A stretch of 64,000 nt of DNA from an uncultured Bacteroidales bacterium (GTDB lineage Bacteria; Bacteroidota; Bacteroidia; Bacteroidales; FEN-979). A model generated the notes under the pieces. The model worked only from the letters and a program-made list of their open reading frames with translations, did no database searches and was not told where the DNA came from. The number at the start of each line of letters is the position of its first letter. Position 1 is the stretch's first letter. The translations under genes were made by a program, and so were the position numbers. The DNA is taken from NCBI GenBank assembly GCA_903877385.1, contig CAIRDP010000009.1, positions 50,373 to 114,372 of the forward strand. The letters are read 5' to 3'. Below are positions 37,108-46,084 of this stretch, in pieces.

Positions 37108-38850
37108 ATGATGAAAAAGATCGCTTTACTCAAATCAATCAGGCTTGCAGCAGTATTGACATTATCCATGCTGACCCCCTTGTTAAACTTTGCCGACACC
37201 AAATCGGTATGTGATATTTACAAGAGCAACGGAGGAGGATATTCAACCACCCTCACATCAGTTGTATGCAACCAGGCAGATCTTTCCCATACAATCACAT
37301 TACGCGTAGAACACAATGGTTGTGACGGGCCAAGTTGCCCGGCAATGTCAAGGTTTTGTGTTCAAGCCGCAGCAGGTACTTATTCAAATATAGTCGTAAA
37401 CATCCAGTACGGAGGAATGACATTTACCGGTATCAACCCAGGCCCCGTCCTACCTGGAGATCCCTGGAACGGGTTCAGGATTGAAGGCATCAGCGGTATT
37501 GGTAATGGAAATGTCGGTGTTTTTACAATTTCATACAAGCTTACAGGTCCTCTGCAGGATCAGCAGGTTTCGGCCAGGGCCGGGGCTTTGCTTCAGCTTG
37601 CATCGTTTACTTCAGCAGAGTTTCAGAGTGTAATGAACTGTTACAGCAGCGATTGTTCAGGCGGAGGTTTGACAGGTCCGTCGGCAAACAATGACAATAC
37701 CACAACGCCTCAGAACACCCCGATTACTCTTAATGTACTGGCCAATGACGTGGCAGGATCAGGTGCCCTGGTTCCCTCCAGTGTTTCATTCGTTTCGGGA
37801 ACACAGCCAAATCCCGCAACCGTTGGAACTTTTACAATAAACCATGTTACAGGAGCAGTGACTTTTACACCGCTTGCCGGTTTTACAGGAATAGCATCAA
37901 TCCAATATACCGTTTGCGATATAAATTCCCTTTGTAGTTCTGCCATTATAACCGTGACCGTGAGCAGCGGTGGTTCCGATACCGATGGGGACGGATGCAC
38001 CGACGATGTGGATGATTATCCAAACGATCCCACAAGATGTTTCGATAATTACTTCCCGGCCTCCGGAAACGGAACCCTGGCTTATGAAGACCTCTGGCCA
38101 AGCAAGGGGGATTACGATATGAATGATGTGGTGGTTGATTACCGCTTTAAAACCGTCACCGACCATAATAACAAGGTTGTTGAGATATTTGGAACTTTTA
38201 TCCTTAAAGCTTCCGGTGCCTCTTTTCATAATGGTTTTGGATTCCAGATCCCGACCAATAATGTGGATCCTGCAAACATGACGGTAAGCGGTTATAATTT
38301 GTCACATTCAATAGTATCGCTTAACAGCCATGGGCTTGAAAACAGCCAAACGAAGCCAACCATTATTATTTTCGATGATTTCTTCAGCCTGATGCCAAAC
38401 CCGGGAGGTTGTACTGGTGTAAACACGACGGTGGGTTGTGAATATGTTGCGCCGGTAACTATTACTATTCACATAACCTTCAACAGTCCAATATATACGA
38501 TGGCACAGACCAATATCGAGAATTTCAATCCTTTCATTTTTGTCGGGCTGGACAGAACGCGTGAAGTTCATTTACCTGATTATACTCCAACAAATCTTGC
38601 AAACCAGGCCCTTTTCGGCACCCATGACGACAACACAAACCCATCGGCAAACAAATATTATAAAACATCAAACAACCTTCCCTGGGCAATCAATATCTAT
38701 GAAAGTTTCGCATATCCTAAGGAAAAAGTTGATATCATAAATACTTATAATCATTTTGTTGACTGGGTGACAAGCTCAGGATTGTTATACCAGGACTGGT
38801 ACATGGACAAACCCGGTTATCGCAATACATCCAACATCTACACACACTAA
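37108..38850 (+). CDS. Secreted LruC-domain protein with Ig-like domain
   Basis: A 580-residue exported protein with an ordinary signal peptide and no lipobox. The order is a Cys-rich N-terminal domain (about 35-190), an Ig/cadherin-like domain (about 193-292, TPITLNVLANDVAGSGA type), a calcium-type DTDGDGCTDDVDDYPNDP segment (about 292-312) and an LruC domain (about 315-580) with EDLWPSKGDYDMNDVVVDYRF. It shares its last domain and its C-terminal IYTH with the protein at 42319. It lacks a recognisable T9SS tail. A second Met at 37111 is an equally good start. Confidence 0.82.
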   Translation: MMKKIALLKSIRLAAVLTLSMLTPLLNFADTKSVCDIYKSNGGGYSTTLTSVVCNQADLSHTITLRVEHNGCDGPSCPAMSRFCVQAAAGTYSNIVVNIQYGGMTFTGINPGPVLPGDPWNGFRIEGISGIGNGNVGVFTISYKLTGPLQDQQVSARAGALLQLASFTSAEFQSVMNCYSSDCSGGGLTGPSANNDNTTTPQNTPITLNVLANDVAGSGALVPSSVSFVSGTQPNPATVGTFTINHVTGAVTFTPLAGFTGIASIQYTVCDINSLCSSAIITVTVSSGGSDTDGDGCTDDVDDYPNDPTRCFDNYFPASGNGTLAYEDLWPSKGDYDMNDVVVDYRFKTVTDHNNKVVEIFGTFILKASGASFHNGFGFQIPTNNVDPANMTVSGYNLSHSIVSLNSHGLENSQTKPTIIIFDDFFSLMPNPGGCTGVNTTVGCEYVAPVTITIHITFNSPIYTMAQTNIENFNPFIFVGLDRTREVHLPDYTPTNLANQALFGTHDDNTNPSANKYYKTSNNLPWAINIYESFAYPKEKVDIINTYNHFVDWVTSSGLLYQDWYMDKPGYRNTSNIYTH

Positions 38851-38912
38851 GCGCATCAACTCAATTATATATAACCTTAAAAAAATCTATCATCAATTAA
38901 AAACAAAAAGCA

Positions 38913-40460
38913 ATGAAAAAGTTAGTATTAAGTCTTGCAATTCTTGGGTTAATCCTGACGCTTGCAAGCTGTAACAAAAGCAAGAATGACGGAACAAACC
39001 CCCAACAAGCAGGGGTGAGCTTCTCCATCAAACCTGGTACAACCCCAGGGGGACTTAAATCAGATTGTTGGGCAACAACCGCAAGTTATGCAAAAGTATG
39101 GCTTAACGTAATGAACGGCAACCAGTCTGTACCATACAACAACGGCACCCCTATCAAGATTACCATTTTCTATCTTGCAGGAGTACCTTATACTAATTCT
39201 ATACAGTTGAGCCCCGGAACATATACGGTAGAGGATTTTATCATTTATAATGACAATCAGACGCCAAATTCAGAAACTGACGACATCGTAATTGCTGCAA
39301 CACCTCATACAAATCAAGTCTTTGCGCCCTATGTTACTCACCCGCTTACGTGGAACTTTACTGTTGCCGCATTCGAAAAGCTTCAGCAACCAATTGAAGC
39401 AGTTTGCTATCAGCAGAGTAATTATTCTGATTTCGGATTTGTTTTCTTCCTGATTGATCAGTTGAATATGAAGGATGCTGTGTTTTTTGGTGACCTCTGC
39501 GCAAAAGATTTCGCTAATTATACAGGTTCACATTATGCAAACCAGCACGCTGGTCTGCAACCTGATATGCCTGCAATATTTAAAATTGATGTTTTAAAGA
39601 ACGGCAGTGCTTATAAATCATTTAATAATGATAGTATTAACTGGTATGGTGAAGGACGTCCAATGAGGGTATATTATGCTGACCAGCCTGGCGTTACTGA
39701 AAATTTTGAGTTCAGGTTGTCTGTTTTGGTTAAAACAGGAGCTTCATTCAGCTTTGTATATTTCAGTAGCTGGTACTCTACCGACGGTGGGCCTCTTTAT
39801 ACAACAAGCGGAACCCATGTTCAATCGGACCCGATTGCCGACAAAGATGGTAACGGTGTAATTGACTTTTCACTTGGTTATTGCAACCCCAATGCTGATC
39901 TGGTACTTCCTCCGTACATGAATCTTCCTTTAACCTGCAGTTATACCATTACCGGTGCAACCGCTCCAGGCTCACAGGGTGGATATGTTGATGCTTCTTT
40001 AGTCGTTGGCGGAGCTGCCGGTAATTATGAATTGCAAACCCAGACCTATCCTTCATATTGTGTCGAAACCGGTAACTTCATTAACATTGGTCAGACCTAT
40101 ACCATGAATGTCTATTCTTCTTTATATCCTGCTGCAATGCCTTCTTATGCACAGGCCCCGGCTAAACCATGGTATAAGATAAACTGGCTGATCAACCATC
40201 TTGACTGGTTCCCGGGATACCATTGGTATGACCTTCAGGGAGCCATTTGGACCGAATGCGGATGGACAGGTAACCCTTCAGAAACTGGTATTCCTTTCCC
40301 GGTTAGCGGTTCAATCGCGTATACTATGATCCAGGACATGGATCTCTACGGCACCGCCAGTTATCAGGTACCTACAGGCGGATGGGCATGCGTTGTTTTC
40401 ATCGATGCAGCTAATCTCACCCCTCACACTCAAACCATGTTTGTAAAAGTTGATCCTTGA
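38913..40460 (+). CDS. Lipoprotein with candidate C-terminal thioester (TQxA-like) domain, copy 1
   Basis: A 515-residue lipoprotein (lipobox LASC, Cys20). Residues about 33-165 form a beta domain with QLSPGTYTVEDFIIYNDNQTP; a second beta region follows to about 355. The C-terminal domain holds SYCVETG (Cys383), a YTMNVYSSLYP strand, KINWLINHLD and DLQGAIW (Gln442). A Cys motif followed about 60 residues later by hydrophobic-Gln-x-Ala-Ile-Trp is the pattern of thioester domains, where Cys and Gln side chains form a reactive bond used for covalent attachment. The identification is inference. It is closely similar over its length to the next gene. Confidence 0.7.
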   Translation: MKKLVLSLAILGLILTLASCNKSKNDGTNPQQAGVSFSIKPGTTPGGLKSDCWATTASYAKVWLNVMNGNQSVPYNNGTPIKITIFYLAGVPYTNSIQLSPGTYTVEDFIIYNDNQTPNSETDDIVIAATPHTNQVFAPYVTHPLTWNFTVAAFEKLQQPIEAVCYQQSNYSDFGFVFFLIDQLNMKDAVFFGDLCAKDFANYTGSHYANQHAGLQPDMPAIFKIDVLKNGSAYKSFNNDSINWYGEGRPMRVYYADQPGVTENFEFRLSVLVKTGASFSFVYFSSWYSTDGGPLYTTSGTHVQSDPIADKDGNGVIDFSLGYCNPNADLVLPPYMNLPLTCSYTITGATAPGSQGGYVDASLVVGGAAGNYELQTQTYPSYCVETGNFINIGQTYTMNVYSSLYPAAMPSYAQAPAKPWYKINWLINHLDWFPGYHWYDLQGAIWTECGWTGNPSETGIPFPVSGSIAYTMIQDMDLYGTASYQVPTGGWACVVFIDAANLTPHTQTMFVKVDP

Positions 40461-40492
40461 TTTTAAAATGTTATTAATATAATGACGACGGA

Positions 40493-40520
40493 AGCAGCAC
40501 CCTGAGGGGTGCTGCTTTTT
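40493..40520 (+). terminator. Strong intrinsic terminator
   Basis: A 10-bp perfect stem (AGCAGCACCC with GGGTGCTGCT, loop TGAG) followed by five Ts. It separates the two paralogous lipoprotein genes, so the second probably has its own promoter. Confidence 0.95.
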
Positions 40521-40591
40521 CCCCAAATATTAACCTTATTACAGAATATAATACCAGGTAAGTGCAAGCTCCGGAGCTATCAGACAACACT

Positions 40592-42079
40592 ATGAAAAAA
40601 ACATTATCAATACTGTTTGTTCTTTCATTAGTCCTGGTTTTTTCAGGTTGTAAAAAGTTTCTAACCGATCAAATAAGCATACAGCAAGATACCCAGGGAG
40701 TTAGTTTCTCAATCGCTTCTGGTTCAAGCATAGGCGGATTGAAATCTGATTGTTTTTCTACAACCGCGAGCTATGCAAAACTGTGGCTTACTACTGGGAA
40801 TGCCGCGTATAACAACGGAAACCCCGTACAGGTTGACATTTTTTACATCAGCGGGATCCCTTATACCAATTCCATTCAATTGACACCGGGGACCTATACA
40901 CTTACAGATTTTATCATCTTCAATGATAATCAGACCCCGTCCAACACCGCAGACGACATCGTACTGGCGGCAACTCCCCACACAGGATCAACCATTGCCC
41001 CTTACGTTACACATCCCCTGAACATAACTTTTACGGTTACCAAGTTTGCCAAGCTTATGCAGCCAATAGAATGTGTGTGCTATCAGCAAAGTAACTATAC
41101 TGATTTCGGATTTACATTCTTCCAGATACAGGAAGTAACGGTGAGGCAGCAGGCTTTCTTCGGTGACCTGTGCATCCTGCATATCTCCGATTATATAGGT
41201 TCTTTATACCAGCAACAGTCGGCAGGTTTGCAACCCGATATGCCTGCAATTTTTAAAATTGAGGTATGGAGGAACGGTACCATGATGAATACCTTTGATA
41301 ACTCGGCCTGGAAGGGTGAAGGCCAGCCCCTTTTAGTTCAATATGCCGATCGTCAGGGTATCGTCGATAATTTTGAATTCAGGCTTAATGTACTGGTCAA
41401 ACAGGGCACAGTGTTTAATTATACTTACGTCTGGAGCTGGTATGTGTCGGATGCAACACCGATCAATGACCCTGACCATAATGGCGTAATCGACTTTGCA
41501 CTAGGTTATTGCAACCCCAGCGCGGATTACCAATTATCGCCCTGGATAAACCTTCCCCCAACATCTACCTATACCATCAGTGGGAACTACGGTCCGGGTT
41601 CAATGGGTACGTATATAAATGCAGCATTAACCAATGTTCCCTCAGGTTATTTCTTCGGCAACGGATCTTATTCATCCTGGTGCATTGACTATAATTTCTC
41701 ACTGAATAAAAACACGGCCTATTACATGGTTGTATACTCATCCCTATATCCCAACCTGCTCCCTACCTTTGCCAAAACGAAACCATGGGATAAAATAAAC
41801 TGGCTGCTGAACCACCTGGATTCCTATAACGGATACCGCTGGTATGATGTTCAGGGGGCCATATGGAACTTATGCGGATGGACCGGCCCGACTAAAACCG
41901 GCGTTCAATATCCCTTGAGAAGCCTGGGGAATCAGATGGTGACAGATGCCAACGCAAACGGGGGAGGTTACAAAGTCCCCTCCGGCGGAAATGCCTGCCT
42001 TATTTTTATTGCTTCTGGCACCCCCGATAACGCTTCCACGGCAAACGTGCAGGTAATCGTCATTAAACTGGATTCCTGA
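40592..42079 (+). CDS. Lipoprotein with candidate C-terminal thioester (TQxA-like) domain, copy 2
   Basis: A tandem paralog of the previous gene, 495 residues. The frame opens at 40562, but ATG at 40592 begins the lipoprotein signal (lipobox FSGC, Cys20). The same domain order is present: QLTPGTYTLTDFIIFNDNQTP, then CYQQSNYTDFGF, then a C-terminal domain with SWCIDYN (Cys364), YYMVVYSSLYP, KINWLLNHLD and DVQGAIW (Gln421). The pair of motifs is kept with nearly the same spacing (57 against 59 residues), which argues that Cys and Gln matter. Compared with copy 1, the region after the second beta domain is shorter. Confidence 0.7.
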   Translation: MKKTLSILFVLSLVLVFSGCKKFLTDQISIQQDTQGVSFSIASGSSIGGLKSDCFSTTASYAKLWLTTGNAAYNNGNPVQVDIFYISGIPYTNSIQLTPGTYTLTDFIIFNDNQTPSNTADDIVLAATPHTGSTIAPYVTHPLNITFTVTKFAKLMQPIECVCYQQSNYTDFGFTFFQIQEVTVRQQAFFGDLCILHISDYIGSLYQQQSAGLQPDMPAIFKIEVWRNGTMMNTFDNSAWKGEGQPLLVQYADRQGIVDNFEFRLNVLVKQGTVFNYTYVWSWYVSDATPINDPDHNGVIDFALGYCNPSADYQLSPWINLPPTSTYTISGNYGPGSMGTYINAALTNVPSGYFFGNGSYSSWCIDYNFSLNKNTAYYMVVYSSLYPNLLPTFAKTKPWDKINWLLNHLDSYNGYRWYDVQGAIWNLCGWTGPTKTGVQYPLRSLGNQMVTDANANGGGYKVPSGGNACLIFIASGTPDNASTANVQVIVIKLDS

Positions 42080-42145
42080 TCTCAAGTTTGTCCTTCATTT
42101 ACCTTCGACAAAACATTACATTGATAATCAATATCAATGTCAATC

Positions 42146-42228
42146 CTTACTTATAAGGCAATTTTATGGAGATTAGTGGTTAAACTAGCCTTCACATCTT
42201 ACCTCGGTTTTAACACTCTTACTTATAA
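42146..42228 (+). promoter_or_regulatory. CTTAC direct repeats upstream of LruC lipoprotein
   Basis: CTTACTTATAA occurs at 42146 and 42218, and ACATCTTACCT lies at 42194, with CTTAC starts 20 bp apart for the last two. The similarity to the phased CTTAC/CTTGC repeats at 36570-36646 suggests common control. No other content was seen in this 240-bp gap. Confidence 0.3.
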
Positions 42229-42276
42229 AAAGTGTACATTTACGTATTATTGGTTGATCAGACTCTTTTCTTGTTG

Positions 42277-42284
42277 TACTTTTG
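42277..42284 (+). promoter_or_regulatory. Candidate -7 element of LruC lipoprotein promoter
   Basis: TACTTTTG matches TAnnTTTG, 35 bp before the start, with a TTG at 42253 at a workable -33 distance. Confidence 0.55.
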
Positions 42285-42318
42285 ATGTTAAGCTGAAAAG
42301 CCAAAAACACATAAAACC

Positions 42319-44385
42319 ATGAAACCAATTAAAAGTATTATCACAAGGGGCACTATCCTTTTGATCATTGTACTAATGATCTCAGGACTGTTTTCATCAT
42401 GCATGAAAAATAATTCAGGCGGACAGGCTCCGTCGGATGCGCCAAAACATATGAATGATCTGAAAGTTGCTTCCGGCTTCAGCTGGAACACCGATCATGA
42501 TGTGACCTTTGATATTTATGCAAAGGATAACCAGGACGGCCCTGTAAGCAAGGTCCGCTTTGACGTTTATACAAAGGACCCTGCACAGGGAGGAGAGTTG
42601 CTGTTCAGTGGCCTCACTGGCGATGACGGGCTTTTTCATTTCATACGCCCGATTCCAGGGACCCTTCAGCAGGTGACGGTAACCACAAAATTTCTGGGTA
42701 TTGGCCGCATGCACACGGTTGATGTAACGGGTAGCAATGCCAGCTGCATTTTCGGAGGTAAATTCCCCAACCCAGGGCACGTAAAATCCAGCATGGGATA
42801 TACACCGGTACCGGGCATGCCCAAGGTTTATTATATGGGTTCATACGATGGGGATGGTGTGCCGAATTACCTGGAATCAATTAATGATGTAATACCGGCT
42901 TCCCTGCTTTCCGATATTAATGCCACCCTCCCCGAAGGAGTTTCTGTTCCCGCACATCATCCTGAATATCTTACGAATACTGCTCCCACTCAGCTTGCCC
43001 TGTTGGAACTATGTGATGTATATGTGACCTTTGTTTCGGAAGGTGCAGGATTCAGAAACTGCATTGGTTTTTATGTATATAATACAGGAACACCACCGAC
43101 AAGTGTAAGCCAGATAGACTCAATAAAAGTAGTCTTCCCGAATGCCTCATCGTCGGGTAGCGGAGGTAATATGCATGCCGGTAACAAAGTTAAAATAGGT
43201 CGTTATCCGGCAGGGAAAACCATTGGTTGGGTTGTATTCGCCAACGGATGGAATGGAAGCAATGTTACAGCAGGTAACTGGACCGTTTACTCAACCAACA
43301 GCCTGAATCCTGAAACTGATGTTAACCTGCAGCGCCATATCGTATTGTTGCGCAATCCAAGCCTGCATAATATCCTGTTTGGAGTAGAAGACTGGCGCCG
43401 TGATGACGGGGGTTGCGACAATGACTTCAATGATGTGGTTCTGAACCTGGTTTCGAATCCTGTGGAAGCTGTTGACCAGGGAAATTACCCACCAATGATA
43501 CCCTCAAACCCGGATTCGGATGGGGATGGTGTTCCCGACAATCTTGACGATTACCCTAATGATGCAACAAGGGCATTTAATAACTATTATCCCAGTGCTA
43601 CAACATACGGGTCCGTGGCTTTTGAGGATCTGTGGCCAGGCAAAGGAGATTATGATATGAATGACCTGGTTGTTAATTATAGGTTTAACCAGATCACAAA
43701 TTCAGCTAACAAAGTAGCTGAGATCACGGCAAAACTCATCCCGGTGGCCCAGGGAGCCAGTTTAGAAAACGGATTTGCTTTCCAGATCGGAACCTCGCCT
43801 TCCAATATAACCAGTGTCAGCGGGTACGACCTTCGTCATTCCCTGTTTACACTTGCAGGAAACGGAACCGAAACAGGACAGTCCAAATCTGTCATCCCCG
43901 TGTTTGACAATGCCTATGATCAGCTCCCATACCCGGGAACAGGTATCGGTACCAATACTACCATAGGAGCAACTTATGTTACGCCTCCCCAGATCAATAT
44001 CGATATTATCATGAAAGCAGGAGGAGTTTCAATACTTGAAACTGGCACACCGCCTTATAACCCTTTCATCGTGGTTAACCAGGCGCGTGGGGTGGAAGTG
44101 CATCTGCCCGATAATGCACCCACCGATAAAGCTGACCGCTCCTTATTCGGCACCGCAGATGACAACAGTAACCTTTCGACAGGAAGGTATTATAAAACAT
44201 CAAATAACCTGCCCTGGGCGATTAATACCGGTGCAGTGTTTGCCTATCCTTCAGAAAAAAGTGAGATCACTATGGCATACCTCCATTTCGGAGACTGGGC
44301 CCAGTCATCAGGCACACTTTATCCCGACTGGTTTACCAATACCGGCAGCGGATACAGGAATAATGCATTGATATATACTCATTAA
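42319..44385 (+). CDS. LruC-domain lipoprotein
   Basis: A 688-residue lipoprotein (lipobox FSSC, Cys28) of the LruC-domain group of Bacteroidota surface proteins. Residues about 40-125 form the N-terminal module also found alone at 36718. A middle domain follows, with WRRDDGGCDNDFNDVVLNL near residue 365. Next is a calcium-type DSDGDGVPDNLDDYPNDA segment (about 396-415). The C-terminal LruC domain has FEDLWPGKGDYDMNDLVVNY and EVHLPDNAPTDKADRSLFGT. The end IYTH matches the protein at 37108. A terminator follows. Function is unknown; extracellular matrix or adhesion is a guess from architecture. Confidence 0.85.
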   Translation: MKPIKSIITRGTILLIIVLMISGLFSSCMKNNSGGQAPSDAPKHMNDLKVASGFSWNTDHDVTFDIYAKDNQDGPVSKVRFDVYTKDPAQGGELLFSGLTGDDGLFHFIRPIPGTLQQVTVTTKFLGIGRMHTVDVTGSNASCIFGGKFPNPGHVKSSMGYTPVPGMPKVYYMGSYDGDGVPNYLESINDVIPASLLSDINATLPEGVSVPAHHPEYLTNTAPTQLALLELCDVYVTFVSEGAGFRNCIGFYVYNTGTPPTSVSQIDSIKVVFPNASSSGSGGNMHAGNKVKIGRYPAGKTIGWVVFANGWNGSNVTAGNWTVYSTNSLNPETDVNLQRHIVLLRNPSLHNILFGVEDWRRDDGGCDNDFNDVVLNLVSNPVEAVDQGNYPPMIPSNPDSDGDGVPDNLDDYPNDATRAFNNYYPSATTYGSVAFEDLWPGKGDYDMNDLVVNYRFNQITNSANKVAEITAKLIPVAQGASLENGFAFQIGTSPSNITSVSGYDLRHSLFTLAGNGTETGQSKSVIPVFDNAYDQLPYPGTGIGTNTTIGATYVTPPQINIDIIMKAGGVSILETGTPPYNPFIVVNQARGVEVHLPDNAPTDKADRSLFGTADDNSNLSTGRYYKTSNNLPWAINTGAVFAYPSEKSEITMAYLHFGDWAQSSGTLYPDWFTNTGSGYRNNALIYTH

Positions 44386-44405
44386 TACCCGTTTGATTTT
44401 TTTTT

Positions 44406-44437
44406 GAAAAGCCGTGGAAACGCGGCTTTTCTTTTTT
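44406..44437 (+). terminator. Intrinsic terminator after LruC lipoprotein
   Basis: A 9-bp stem GAAAAGCCG/CGGCTTTTC with an 8-nt loop, followed by a T run. Confidence 0.92.
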
Positions 44438-44509
44438 CCAAAAGCCTATTTTAATTAATTTTGGACTTCTTTAGCCTATTAAACACTCTTTTACAGCAAA
44501 AATATCCAG

Positions 44510-45253
44510 ATGAAACTATCCTTTTTCCAGATCATTAATTACTCACTGATCATCCTGGCCCTGGCTATTTTTATGAGGTATATGTGGGATGTGATCTTCA
44601 ATCCCGATTACCAGCCATCGGGTTGGAAGAATGCAAGGAAAGAGGGAAGGTTGTCGAAGGCTCTGCTTAAGCTCGAACGGAATTATGCCGAAAAAGTCAG
44701 GTTTTTCAATTTCTGGTTGCAGGTCGAGAACCTGAAAAAGGAACAGGTCCCCGGGGCTTTTGCCGAACTGGGGGTTTACAGGGGCGAGAGTGCGAGGGTA
44801 TTGCATCATATGGATACTGCCCGGAGGTTCCACCTGTTTGATACATTCGAGGGATTTAAAAACCAGGATCTTGCTGTTGAGAAAGGGGAGGCGGCGAACT
44901 ATAAGACGAGCAATTTCGCCGATACCAGCCCTGAAAAAGTACTGGCCGAAATAGGAGGCAACCAGAATATCATCCTGCATCCCGGTTCTTTTCCCTCATC
45001 AGCTGTCAAGGTTGTTCATGAAAAGTTCGCTCTGGTCAATATCGATGCCGATCTATACAACCCCACCAAAGCCGGGCTTGAGTTTTTTTACCCCCGTTTG
45101 AGCCCGGGAGGGGTGATCCTGGTCCATGATTATAACAGCAAATGGGAAGGTGTGATGAAAGCGGTCGATGATTTTTGCAAAACCATACCCGAATCCATGG
45201 TTCTTCTCCCCGACAGGGAGACCACTGTGATGATCATTAAGCGAAAATTCTGA
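44510..45253 (+). CDS. TylF/MycF-like O-methyltransferase with membrane anchor
   Basis: A 247-residue protein with one N-terminal membrane helix (residues 8-28), then a class I SAM-dependent methyltransferase domain of the macrocin-methyltransferase (TylF) group. Seen are AELGVYRGESARVL (SAM loop), HLFDTFEGF, FALVNIDADLYNPTKAGLEFFYPRLSPGG and HDYNSKWEGV, with metal-binding acidic residues typical for the group. Named members modify sugars; the substrate here is unknown. It is separated by terminators from the surface genes. Confidence 0.85.
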   Translation: MKLSFFQIINYSLIILALAIFMRYMWDVIFNPDYQPSGWKNARKEGRLSKALLKLERNYAEKVRFFNFWLQVENLKKEQVPGAFAELGVYRGESARVLHHMDTARRFHLFDTFEGFKNQDLAVEKGEAANYKTSNFADTSPEKVLAEIGGNQNIILHPGSFPSSAVKVVHEKFALVNIDADLYNPTKAGLEFFYPRLSPGGVILVHDYNSKWEGVMKAVDDFCKTIPESMVLLPDRETTVMIIKRKF

Positions 45254-45308
45254 CAATTCCCTGCAATTTATCCTGTTTTTATGACTGAGGATGTCACCCA
45301 CCTGAAAA

Positions 45309-45337
45309 ATGTACAAAGTACAATGTACAATGTACAA
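45309..45337 (+). repeat. TGTACAA/TGTACAT tandem repeat
   Basis: ATGTACAAAGTACAATGTACAATGTACAA lies 56 bp after the methyltransferase stop. It holds three to four units of the family seen after pyrF, prfA, purM and dnaJ, on the opposite strand orientation. Confidence 0.75.
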
Positions 45338-45422
45338 ATTCAATATCAGTTAATTATAGTTGGAAATCGAAACTTTTTGAAAAATCTCAGGACAGTTTGT
45401 AAAAAAACTCAGAAATATCTTG

Positions 45423-45449
45423 TTTGAAAGAAAATAAATTGTAATTTTG
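45423..45449 (+). promoter_or_regulatory. str/ribosomal superoperon promoter
   Basis: TTTG at 45423 and TAATTTTG at 45442 match the Bacteroidota -33 and -7 elements with a 15-bp gap, slightly short. The TAATTTTGCACCCTC stretch is identical to that before secDF. Confidence 0.65.
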
Positions 45450-45451
45450 CA

Positions 45452-45677
45452 CCCTCGAAAATCAGATTTGGTTTTTGAGGGGATACTAAGCCGAAATTAG
45501 TAAGGAAACCTGACAAAGCGAGACATCTATAGGTTTCAACAGCAGCCGGAACGTCGGTTGCAGTGAAAAAGTCTCTCTGAACAACAGCTCTCCTTTTATA
45601 TTTCAAAGCCCATATCCTTCTTTACCAGGCGCAGGTTATAGCGCCAAAACAAATGAAAAGAATTTAAACATTTCAAT
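45452..45677 (+). promoter_or_regulatory. Structured leader of rpsL operon
   Basis: The 424-bp gap before rpsL has a repeat, a promoter and then about 220 nt of leader without a gene. Possible hairpins are CCCTC/GAGGG (45452-45481), GAAACCT/AGGTTTC (45505-45537), GCAGCCG/CGGTTGC with one G-U pair (45542-45561) and GGCGC/GCGCC (45628-45645). Such a leader could bind a ribosomal protein for feedback control. I recognise no named RNA family. Confidence 0.4.
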
Positions 45678-46061
45678 ATGCCTACAATTTCGCAATTGGT
45701 TCGTAAAGGAAGACACAAATTGACGGACAAGAGTAAAGCTCCTGCCCTTGATTCATGTCCCCAGCGCCGCGGTGTTTGCGTGAGGGTTTATACAACCACT
45801 CCCAAAAAGCCTAATTCAGCAATGCGTAAAGTTGCACGTGTTCGCCTGACCAATGGCAAGGAAGTGAATGCATACATTCCGGGTGAAGGCCATAACCTGC
45901 AGGAACACTCCATTGTGATGATTCGCGGAGGCCGTGTCAAGGATCTCCCGGGAGTTCGTTACCATATCATCCGCGGAGCTCTCGATACATCAGGTGTTGA
46001 AGGCCGTAAACAGCGCCGTTCAAAGTATGGCGCCAAGAAGCCTAAAGAAAAGAAAGCATAA
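45678..46061 (+). CDS. rpsL: 30S ribosomal protein S12
   Basis: First gene of the ribosomal superoperon; S12 acts at the decoding centre. The 127-residue protein has the [17 protein letters not shown] and [21 protein letters not shown] segments, with the lysines that are altered in streptomycin-resistant mutants unchanged. Normal length plus a Lys-rich C-terminus. rpsG follows after 23 bp. Confidence 0.98.
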   Translation: MPTISQLVRKGRHKLTDKSKAPALDSCPQRRGVCVRVYTTTPKKPNSAMRKVARVRLTNGKEVNAYIPGEGHNLQEHSIVMIRGGRVKDLPGVRYHIIRGALDTSGVEGRKQRRSKYGAKKPKEKKA

Positions 46062-46084
46062 TCACAGCTGTTATTTAAGCGCAT

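Noticed and set aside
45452..45677. tRNA or small RNA gene in the rpsL leader
   Set aside because: The hairpins do not form a cloverleaf, and no T-loop or CCA-like end was found.
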